A stretch of 26,305 nucleotides of DNA from Nemertoderma westbladi. Taxonomy: Eukaryota; Xenacoelomorpha; Nemertodermatida; Nemertodermatidae. The notes beneath the pieces were generated by a model. It was not told the DNA's origin. It did not search any database and worked only from the letters and a program-made list of their open reading frames with translations. The translations under genes and the position numbers were made by a program. Shown here piece after piece: positions 18,930-26,305 of this stretch. How positions within the stretch are numbered: position 1 is the stretch's first letter; each line of letters opens with the position of its first letter. The stretch spans positions 1 through 26,305 of the forward strand of contig JAUCBJ010004639.1 of NCBI GenBank assembly GCA_032718475.1, in the 5' to 3' direction.

Positions 18930-19012
18930 TGGGGCTCGAATCCGTTACCTAGGTTTCAAACTTCCGGTTATCATCAGCCGGGTGTGTGTCCTAAGAACAC
19001 TGAGCTACCAGG
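18930..19012 (-). mobile_element. Decayed tRNA-like element with hammerhead-like core
   Basis: The minus strand has an A-box-like TGGTAGCTCAGTG (19010-18998) and a B-box-like GGATTCGAGCCCC (18943-18931). Between them lies a hammerhead-like order: CTGATGA (18977-18971), a weak AAC / GTT stem, GAAA (18957-18954), a palindromic ACCTAGGT stem III (18954-18947) and a UA cleavage position. Stem II has a U-U mismatch at its base, and stem I has only three pairs after a G-A mismatch, so the ribozyme is probably inactive. Unlike the copy at 11018-11060, the motif lies before the B box. A true tRNA does not fold from this sequence. Confidence 0.5.
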
Positions 19013-19126
19013 ACGGGTGAAGAATTCGCTATGGAGTGGGATATCATATTTAGGCCAACTATTCACTCAAATGAAAGTACAACATTATTCCCGTGCTCTG
19101 CCAGAAATGGCAACCATGCCTCAAAT

Positions 19127-19160
19127 AATAACTATTATACAGTGTTGTTGAAACCACTGT
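19127..19160. repeat. Direct repeat, right copy
   Basis: Partner of 18781-18818. A third partial piece (GAACCACTGTAAC) follows directly at 19162-19174. Too long for a normal target duplication, so it more likely reflects local duplication. Confidence 0.65.
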
Positions 19161-19287
19161 AGAACCACTGTAACTTTGCTGTGCAGGATCTTGTCATTTT
19201 GTCACCTTCAAGTAGAGAATAAAGAGTGTAGGGAAGAAGCCTATTATTTTTTGAGACAACACAAAAGGTCACTGGCCTTGGCAGATA

Positions 19288-19323
19288 GGGGGGGGGGGGG
19301 GGGGGGGGGGTTGGTGGGGGGGG
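19288..19323 (+). other. G23 homopolymer plus G8 run
   Basis: Twenty-three G (19288-19310), TTGGT, then eight G (19316-19323). It can form G-quadruplexes and is likely to vary in length between molecules and assemblies. Confidence 0.9.
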
Positions 19324-19574
19324 ACTGGACGCAATAAAAATTCAACCCTCTCCAGGGGAAATATAAAGACGCAAATAACAGCTGAAAACTCTCAAAAGTA
19401 AAACAGTGACCTGTTTTAATGCGTTTAGCTTATTGTTTTGGTTAAAATAAAGTGCCACTGTAACCTGCTCCTTTCCCTAAATTGAGAATTTAACATTGAG
19501 GCGGGATATTAATTCGCCAAGATGGGATTTGCGTCCAGTTTCCCCCCCTCGTTTTCGGCCTTGGAGATAATCGA

Positions 19575-19632
19575 TGGCGGTGCAATTTTGTCGATAAGAA
19601 TTATTAATGCAGCTGCAATGTAGCATACCGAT
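19575..19632 (+). mobile_element. 3'-end fragment of the RTE-like LINE family
   Basis: TGGCGGTGCAATTTTGTCGA plus TAAG matches the last codons of copy 1 near 14221. A short deletion follows, then the shared ATGCAGCTGCAATG tail with two changes. Extreme 5' truncation typical of LINEs. Confidence 0.75.
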
Positions 19633-19850
19633 TAAAGATATAAAGATGAGTAAGTCATGTATGATGTAGCTGTACCCATACTGTACAGTTTTGTAGGAGC
19701 ACAATCAATCAGTCAAACAATCAGTCAGTACTGTGTACTGCTCTACCGGTAATCTGTCAACCGCAGAAGTTTCTTCATAACACACTACTGACGACAATTA
19801 ATACTATTGTAACCAGCTAAATCATAAAGCAACACAACAATAACACGTTC

Positions 19851-20167
19851 GTGGGGCGTCGCGCAGCAAGCGAACTTTGGTAAAAAGTAGCAAAAAAATC
19901 AATTTGATCCGGTTATCTGAAGACAAAAATTCGAGAGGAATTTGCCCGTAACATATAAAAATATTGGAACTTTTTCTTTAGTAATACAAAATTTGGTTCA
20001 AAATGGTTAAAATCTTCAAAAGTGATTTACGAATGAAATTTTCATTACGGACAGACAGACAGACAGACAGATGGGCGAACAGACAGACAGATGGACATGA
20101 ACATTTTGCCTATTTAATAATTATAATTGTGCGCTAAGGCTCGCTTTTACTGCGTGGCTCGCCCCAC
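19851..20167. mobile_element. MITE-like element with GTGGGGCG ends and internal GACA repeats
   Basis: The left end GTGGGGCGTCGCGCAG and the reverse complement of the right end GTGGGGCGAGCCACGCAG share eight perfect terminal bases, then CGCAG and AAGCGA blocks with small indels. The 317-bp interior holds (GACA)n tracts at about 20048-20072 and 20083-20090 and no coding frame. Clear target duplications are not seen. Probably a non-autonomous DNA transposon. Confidence 0.55.
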
Positions 20168-20254
20168 AAACTAAACGTTCTCAAAATCATTCTACCACCC
20201 AATTGCAAAGCTTTATTAAAACAGATACCGAGTTACCTTTTCATTGGCTCGCAA

Positions 20255-20470
20255 AGGACCGGTCCTAATTAATTGTTGTAGGCCACCAATAAAAGAGCAG
20301 ATTGTTCCATCTGATGCAAAGGGGCTCATTCATTGGCTGTTTCGGGTTTCTTTGCCCGAGGACGGTGACTGAGACCGGTCCTAGCCAAGCCACCATTATG
20401 AATACCACTTAAATCGCTGACTGAGCTAGGACCGTGTAAGGACCGACCTAACAATTAATGTAGGCGACTT
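20255..20470. repeat. ACCGGTCC-rich repeat cluster
   Basis: AGGACCGGTCCT at 20255-20266 is a perfect 12-bp palindrome. A roughly 30-bp block starting GGACCGGTCCTAATTAATTG recurs in degenerate form near 20439-20469 as a direct repeat. CGGTCCTAGC (20376-20385) is inverted as GCTAGGACCG (20425-20434). No gene is present, and the family is unknown. Confidence 0.5.
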
Positions 20471-20487
20471 AAATTTAGGACTGGACT

Positions 20488-21700
20488 TAAACTACTACTA
20501 CTAGGATCGGCATGCTGCATTGCAGCTGCATTTTTAAGAATGCTGTGCCGGCTTGTCAACAAAATTGCACCGCCACAACTCCCTATCACCCATGACATTT
20601 GCTAGATCATCCGCATCTTTAAGGCCAGTGTCCTTTAAGATGCGTCTCAAGAAAGTCATGGGCTGTCCACCATGCTTATTCACTCCATGAGGCTGCCAAA
20701 GTACAAGATTATGCACTGGCTGGTCCTCACGGCGAAAGCAATGTCCTGCAAAGCGGAGGCGATTTTGTTCTAGTGTCAAGCTTGGGGGAACCAATGAGAC
20801 ACCTCCAATGTTATATAGTGTCTGGTTGGAGATGTGTGCATTGTACTTGACACAATGAACCCGGCGTAGCATTCTTGTGAATGTGCCATCCAGAGATTTG
20901 GTGTCCTCAGCAGTTAGAGCCCAGCCTGGACTCCCGTAGAGGAGTACTGGAACTACTGCTGCTCTAAATAATCGGACCTTAAGTTTCCGATTAATTCTAG
21001 GTGACTTCCAAATCCTGGAAAGCCTATTCAAGGCTGCCCATGCCTTTCCCTTACGTATTCGAAGGTCCTCACCTGACTTCCGGATCCATGATCCCAGGTA
21101 ACAGAAGTCGTCCACATGCCCAAGCATACCATCCTTTGAGCTTATGCTCATCCGATCAGAGACTTGCTGAGGACTTTCAAAGTTAACTGTCAGAATTTTG
21201 GTCTTTCTGGAGTTAATAAAAAGACCAACACTAGAAGCAGCATGTTCTAATGAGCTGAGGAGCCGTTGGGCTCCCTCTAATGATTCTGAGAGTACTCCTA
21301 AGTCATAAGCAAAGTCTAGATCAGTTAGGTACTTGGCAGGATTTCCTCGACTTCTGGAGCCAGTAGGTGGAGTTATCATCACCCCATCATCATTATGATG
21401 ATCTAAGGACATGCGTAGAACATAGTCAACCACAATAATGAACAAGAATGGTGCAAGTGTGTCTCCTTGGAGGACGCCCCATAACACTTCAAATGGTTCT
21501 GTGTCACCGTCAACAGTAGACACAAATGTTGTCAAACCATCGTATACTGATCTGATTGCTGCAATAATTTCATCAGGAATCCCATATAATGAAAGTATGC
21601 TGAACATACGTGACCGAGAGACTGAATCAAAGGCCTTGAAGAAGTCAACAAAGATAACAGCCAGATGCCTGTTGATAAACAACCGCGACCTCTATACTAA
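20488..21700 (-). pseudogene. RTE-like LINE copy 2: 5'-truncated reverse transcriptase with altered active site
   Basis: The minus strand holds one long undamaged frame (382 codons, 21682-20534) covering the RT from motif A to the C terminus. It contains AVIFVDFFKAFDSVSRS, GVLQGDTLAPFLFIIVVDY, KTKILTVNFESPQQ, DDFCYLGSWIRKSGED, VPVLLYGS and RLRFAGHCFRRED. The metal-binding box that should read F/YADD reads LDFAYDLG, so the second position after Phe-Ala is Tyr and not Asp; this predicts loss of polymerase activity. Upstream of the first conserved residues an in-frame TAG follows quickly and homology ends, so the copy is 5'-truncated. The 3' end shares the TAG-repeat tail with copy 1. The 818 bp up to 21305 are an inverted near-copy of 13487-14309. 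It resembles RTE-type transposon proteins of nematodes and other animals. Confidence 0.9.
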
Positions 21701-23330
21701 CAGCAGAACTGTTGAACAGACAAATACCCGTATACTTCTCTGCCAACCTAATAAGTTCTCGTCTAACCAATAAGACACAAAGACTGCTCTACTATTAAGT
21801 AAAGGGGATCAGGAGCGTGATATTACTAAATGGTAAAGGTTGCTAAATACAAAACCGCTACTTACCGTTAGATGGCGCTAATCTGCCGTCCGCTAATATA
21901 TTCTACTAAATTTACACAACTCCTGCAAAATCGCTTGTTCCTTTCTCTACCGATTGCTCAATAGAGAGCTAACTGTTCGAATCTATGAGCCACGCGAGAA
22001 TAACCAAAACAATAAACCCGAGTCGGCTCCCTAAGCTTACTTAAGACGAGTGCGAGAGGCTTTGCACTCAGAGTATTCTTACGCCTAATTCTATCACTAT
22101 TAAAGCACGCTATTGCCTACGTCTTTTCTAATCGCGAATACTGGGGATTCCCTAACGTAATGTGTGAATGCGAGAATATTTAAATTATCAAAATGGTACA
22201 GTATTTGTCTCTCGTGGATAGTACCGCTCTGGGTCTAAACTTGCCTGCAGCTGGCTTTAGGCCAGCAAATTACTAGCGTTTTGTGTGTGCCGAATAGTGC
22301 GATCTAGCTGATTGCCCGCTAATGCAAATAACCGCTCAGCGTGAATAGTTTACAGTACTCTAATTATTACCTTAGCTACTCTCCGCTATGCTGCGTACTA
22401 ATTCTTAATTTTTACTAATCAATTACAGTCACAAATATTTAACAGCGTACTAATTACTAAGAGTTCCAGAATACGTAATTCTAATTTATCACGCAACAGG
22501 TTTCGCTAGTAATAGCCTAAATTGCCGTATTACTTTGACCTAATCAGTAACTAATTGTTGTAACTAAGAAATAGAAATCAATCAAAGAGAAAAGAGCGCC
22601 TACCTAAACATTCACAATCATAGGCACACTTCAGTAACACACCAATCAGCGTCAACAATTACAGTTCGCAATTATGTAGTTAACTACTGTATAGCCCACA
22701 ATTATGCGACTCACTATTCGTACTCCACACTCAACGTTGTGATACGTGCAGGCCTCTCCCGGGTACATATAGGACTCCTAACTAACCTGATTCCTGCCCC
22801 CCTAATACTAAATAGAGACGAAACCTGGATCATCAGCCCCCTAATTACTGTACCAGCGAATGGTCTGCATACCACAGCGTGAACTACCCGACCGCAACGG
22901 TGACCCCCCGCCAGCGTTGCTCGCTTTTGAATCCTCCGCTCTCCCTTCGTCGCTAACCCCCCGATGTGCCCACCGCCCACTGGCACCTTAGCCCTCCATT
23001 ATGCTAATAGCTACCGTAGCGGCGCATGCAAATCACAAAGTCTGACAGTCTCAGAAATCCCCTAGGATTATTGCGCAGAAAGGAATCACATAGAACCATT
23101 AATCAAAAGGTAGAAATCATAGTTCCAGTTGTAATTAGCAGTAATCGAAGGAATTAATTGAGAAACACAATCAAGAGTAATCGCACTAGCAAATCATTTC
23201 AAGAAATTAATCAAAAATTAGCAAATTGCAGAAAATACGCTAAAATATCCGTCAAAAATGAATAGAGACAGCTCAGCAAGTACAACAGCAGTGCAGGTAC
23301 AGAAGAAGATACAGCTCTATCGGCAAACCG
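21701..23330. other. Gene-free stretch
   Basis: No convincing exon, tRNA or mobile-element coding sequence is seen. A GC-richer patch at about 22714-22986 has a 90-codon minus-strand frame that lacks an ATG and any motif. CTAAT/ACTAAT words are frequent, but no clear tandem unit emerges. Confidence 0.5.
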
Positions 23331-23395
23331 CCAATTTATAGGTGATCCGGATGGGGTGATGCAATAAGGTGACGCAATCGCTCTCCTATTGGCTC
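23331..23395 (-). promoter_or_regulatory. Candidate RNA polymerase II promoter (CCAAT, CRE-like, TATA)
   Basis: On the minus strand AGCCAATAG (23394-23386) is followed by ATTGCGTCACCT (23379-23368), which is CRE-like. A TATA-like CCTATAAATTGG (23342-23331) comes next. The order and spacing of about 50 bp fit a TATA promoter with a start site near 23305-23310. No ORF of note lies downstream on that strand before 22986. It may drive a noncoding transcript, belong to a repeat's promoter, or be coincidental. Confidence 0.35.
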
Positions 23396-24349
23396 TCCAG
23401 TCCGCGCTAGCATTAGGCCAACCTGGAAGCAGTTAGTCCAATAAGGAGGCCGGATTGTAGCCCTATTGCCTGCCCAAACCTCAAATTATTACCATATATG
23501 GTAATGGATCATGTCCCTGGCTGCTGAATGGCCAGGACAGCGTCCCTATATGCTAGCCCTATCAAAGCTAATAACAGCAAGCACAAAATCCAGGGTCCGA
23601 CTAAACTTGCTACCCTGGAACTATCTACATATATCCTAATACAAAATTACGTAGGTAGGGCTACATATTATACAAAATGGATGGATTCAAATATATGGGC
23701 GTTTCGATTTCCCTATCTAAATACCACTGCGTTATTATGCCTTATCTAAAATATTATGCTGCACAACGGACTAATATTACGTACAGTATAACGGACTAAT
23801 ATTGCATACTGCATAATGACTAATATATGTGGATACAGCGCCATATACCGTAACACCGCTCCAAGGGAAATCATACAATGTTTCCCTCCAATTGTAGAAG
23901 AGTATAAGGTGATGTATACAAAACAAAATAAATTTCTTCCAACTAATCTAAATACTTGATACTATAAGTCCTACTATTTACAAAATATTGCTATAGATAT
24001 TGCATAATGAATTGCATACAAATTAAATTTACAAATATTATCTCTCTCATTGTTAACGATTATTACATACAAATTAAATTTACAAAATATTGTTTCTCGT
24101 TCTTACTACATAATGATTACTTACTACATACAAGATCAAATATAAAAATTTTGCTAGGGCAAGTGAAAGGAGTAAGCCAAACCCGCAGGTTTGTCTCCCC
24201 AATCACTTCCTTCGCCTCTCTCATAATATAAATTCAAAACAACTCAACTAGTGTATATGAGTCTAGTCGAAGATTTCTAAATGCTACAATATACATCAGA
24301 GCGACGATGATGTATATATCTAGAGTCTGTCGCCCTGTGCTATAATGTA
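23396..24349. other. Gene-free AT-rich stretch with short repeats
   Basis: ACGGACTAATATT recurs near 23765 and 23792. ATACAAATTAAATTTACAAA recurs near 24016 and 24067. No exon is supported. The CCHC-protein block ends at its lower border. Confidence 0.5.
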
Positions 24350-24580
24350 TTATCGACCCGCTCCTGGGTTCTTTGGGCTCGCTCCTCTCTTTCGCCCCCT
24401 GCCCAGATACACCAGTCTACCCCCTGTAGACTCTGTTGACGGCGTCCGTGAGGCGTCACTCCCCGGAACCGGCGACGACGTTCCCTGGGCACCGACTATC
24501 TCCCGACTGGTGCTCCTCCCTCGGCCTCGTCCCATTTGCCGTGTCCCTGTGGGCGCCTCCGCCAACTCCTCTTTCTTCAA
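24350..24580 (-). other. In-frame open extension after the UAG of the CCHC protein
   Basis: Immediately after the TAG at 24581-24583 the same frame stays open for 76 codons. It is rich in Arg, Gly, Ser and Thr, with GRGRGRS and LGRGRKRG segments typical of RNA-binding tails. It could be reached by stop readthrough, be a spliced exon, or be chance in GC-rich sequence. A potential acceptor CATTCTATAG ends at 24581, but joining it to the donor at 24646 would use a different frame that closes after about 40 codons. Confidence 0.35.
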
Positions 24581-26305
24581 CTATAGAATGGAGCTGTTCG
24601 TCCTTGGCTTGATGCTTGCCAATGACTCCTCCTTCTGGTACTTACCGCGAGCTGTGAGCTCCGGCTGTTGTTGCTGTGAGCGCGGCGGTCCTGATCCTCC
24701 ACTCGTTCGCGCGCGTACCACTTTTCTAGTCTCCGTAAATACACCCTTCGTGATGCGATCGCAAATAGCAACGAAGTTCCAGGTGTACTTATTGTCCATA
24801 TTCAACTGTCTGAAGTATTCTCGGACTACGATAACTCCAGTGTTCTGTGGAAGGTCTTGAGCAGTTAGGATGAGTTCCTGATATTGTGGTAGCGATTGTA
24901 GATATGGCTCGTACGCAACATGTGATGGGTCTACCGCCCAAAACCCATATCCCGCCTTAAATGGTAACCAACGCATCTGCGCTTGAATATGGTAATCAGC
25001 CACACTCTCCCACTTATCTAACATCTCCCGAAGTAGGTTAGCGCTATGGTTTTGAAAGGAATCATCTCGCAGCTGACATCTCGCGCTACGATGTCCCTTT
25101 ACCCCACAATATCCACATTGAGAAATGAAGACGGTGCACGTGTGAAACGAATGGTCGGTCTCATTACACCAACGACAGACCTTATGCGCCGCCTCTACTA
25201 CCGCGTCGCACGACTTTAGATTGTGCCTTGTGCTGCCGCACAATTTGCACCTACGCGCTTGTGGAAACCAGGCCCTCTCGTATATGAGGTCTCCAATCGG
25301 TTTCGCACTTCCTTCCTTCCCAATGTCTAATACGATGTCGTCCTCTCCGGTCAACGGTTGTCGATCCGGAACAAAGTAAACATCCTCACCCTTGTCCTCT
25401 ATCTCCAATATTTCCTCCCGCGTTCGTTTCGGATATGTCTTCTCCACCGGAAGATCTACTCCGAACACCTCTACTAACGTCTCCGGCCAGCCCTCCTTAA
25501 CAGGTCTATCAGCCTCCGAGTGGAAGGGAGTACCAAACCCGCGGGTTTGATTCCCGAACCATTTCTCCAAAGCTTCTGGCGTCGGATACTCCATCGACGG
25601 TCGGTCTCCCAAATCTCCGATGTTCTGTCGATATACTCCTTCGAATATCGCTAATCCTCTCCTAACCATCGACGTATTCTCTAACGACTGGTTGAAGAAC
25701 GGGGTTAAGAAACGCTTCATCACGTCGGATTGGATTCCCCCTTTCGAGCGAACGTATTGATCTCCTCCGAATACCAATGGATGACGCTTCAAAACTCGCG
25801 CAACGATATCCGCTAATAAACAAGTCACCGTGTTCGACTCAAGCACCAAATAATATTGTAGCGACGCACGGGGTGGCGCGCAAATGTTCCAATACACTAA
25901 CGCTTGCCGCTTGAAGTGGGATTTGAACTCCGCTCCCGGTGGCGTGTTGTATTCGCCATACGCCTCCTCGTACTTCTTTTGCGTCTTTAACTTAAAGTCC
26001 CAATTATACAACAAGTGTGCTATAAAGCTCATACCAGTCTTGGCAGAGTTGGGATACTCCCTATAAATTCCAATATCCTGTGCCCATAGCAACAATAGCT
26101 TGGTGTTGACAAACGGTCTCGGCAATCTATCTTCCAGATCAGTCATGGCGTTGAAGTCGCTCTCCAAATCGCTCTGGACTCCCGATCCCACCTTGACGTA
26201 ATCTTGGTTGAGAATAGCCTCTCTAACTTTCTTGGGTAGCATCCTGGCGTCGATACGCTCCGCTCCGTGCATACCTCCTCGCCTGCATACCTCCAAAATC
26301 TGCTC
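24581..26305 (-). CDS. Protein with three CCHC zinc knuckles, 5' end beyond the window
   Basis: The frame is open from the window edge (26305) to a TAG at 24581. The first in-frame ATG is at 26272, but the protein may begin outside the window. Counted from codon 26296, the knuckles are C350-C353-H358-C363, C374-C377-H382-C387 and C394-C397-H402-C407, all C-x2-C-x4-H-x4-C, the classic nucleic-acid-binding type. The ~340 residues before them form an ordered-looking, mixed region (PFVNTKLLLLWAQDIGIY, MSFIAHLLYNWDF). A Gln/Pro/Arg-rich tail follows. A strong splice donor (CGCG|GTAAGTACC, last exonic base 24646) sits after residue 550, so the last ~21 residues may be intronic. Triple CCHC arrays occur in retroelement gag/ORF1 proteins and in host RNA-binding proteins; no protease or RT follows in the window. 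I do not recognise the N-terminal region. The frame is intact, unlike the LINE remnants. Confidence 0.75.
   Translation of the reverse strand, partial: EQILEVCRRGGMHGAERIDARMLPKKVREAILNQDYVKVGSGVQSDLESDFNAMTDLEDRLPRPFVNTKLLLLWAQDIGIYREYPNSAKTGMSFIAHLLYNWDFKLKTQKKYEEAYGEYNTPPGAEFKSHFKRQALVYWNICAPPRASLQYYLVLESNTVTCLLADIVARVLKRHPLVFGGDQYVRSKGGIQSDVMKRFLTPFFNQSLENTSMVRRGLAIFEGVYRQNIGDLGDRPSMEYPTPEALEKWFGNQTRGFGTPFHSEADRPVKEGWPETLVEVFGVDLPVEKTYPKRTREEILEIEDKGEDVYFVPDRQPLTGEDDIVLDIGKEGSAKPIGDLIYERAWFPQARRCKLCGSTRHNLKSCDAVVEAAHKVCRWCNETDHSFHTCTVFISQCGYCGVKGHRSARCQLRDDSFQNHSANLLREMLDKWESVADYHIQAQMRWLPFKAGYGFWAVDPSHVAYEPYLQSLPQYQELILTAQDLPQNTGVIVVREYFRQLNMDNKYTWNFVAICDRITKGVFTETRKVVRARTSGGSGPPRSQQQQPELTARGKYQKEESLASIKPRTNSSIL

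Noticed and set aside
22819-22840. CTGATGA on the minus strand as a further hammerhead
   Set aside because: No GAAA block or complementary stems follow.
22714-22986. 90-codon minus-strand frame
   Set aside because: It begins at a GTG, has no recognisable motif and lies in a GC-richer patch where open frames occur by chance.
24345-24860. 171-codon plus-strand frame
   Set aside because: Antisense shadow of the CCHC-protein coding region.
24581-26305. Terminal uridylyltransferase identity for the CCHC protein
   Set aside because: A short stretch near residues 60-95 loosely recalls a PAP-associated region, but no nucleotidyltransferase active site is visible in the window.

Overview
This is nuclear DNA of an animal, most likely a marine invertebrate. 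The evidence is several decayed APE-type LINE retrotransposons, tRNA-like short elements, long microsatellite and minisatellite arrays, and a single short exon with GT/AG borders encoding an antistasin-type cysteine motif. There are no operons or bacterial expression signals. The species cannot be named from the sequence alone. Most of the window is accessory (repeat) DNA.

Layout. 1-2312: a relatively GC-rich block whose minus strand encodes a charged, coiled-coil-like 420-aa protein. A G9 run separates it from an Asn-rich, repeat-bearing frame. 2889-3450: a 163-bp tandem repeat. 3950-9220: an old minus-strand LINE split by a younger minus-strand LINE (4586-8173), with a likely 13-bp target duplication. 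9326-10610: a 1.3-kb insertion carrying a 54-bp minisatellite, 25-bp inverted repeats and a perfect 11-bp target-site duplication. An uninterrupted relative of its target lies at 11345-11455. 10989-11150: a small minus-strand element with inverted ends, a tRNA-like promoter region and a well-formed type I hammerhead ribozyme motif. 11189-11307: a 52-bp-arm foldback. 12125-14309 and 20488-21700: two broken copies of one RTE-like LINE family in opposite orientation, on either side of a perfect (GACT)n array of 2873 bp (15078-17950). 14553-14729: the antistasin-type exon. 18930-19012: a second, decayed tRNA-like element with a hammerhead-like core. 19851-20167: a MITE-like element. 21701-24340: no convincing gene, but a minus-strand promoter-like cluster near 23331-23395. 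24350-26305: a minus-strand protein with three CCHC zinc knuckles, open at the window edge.

The most notable signal is the hammerhead motif at 11018-11060 inside a tRNA-like element with inverted ends. It suggests a non-autonomous, self-cleaving retroelement of the broad kind known from Schistosoma Sm-alpha and metazoan retrozymes, in a foldback architecture I do not recognise. The LINE copies in the window could be relatives of a mobilising machinery, but nothing here proves that link.
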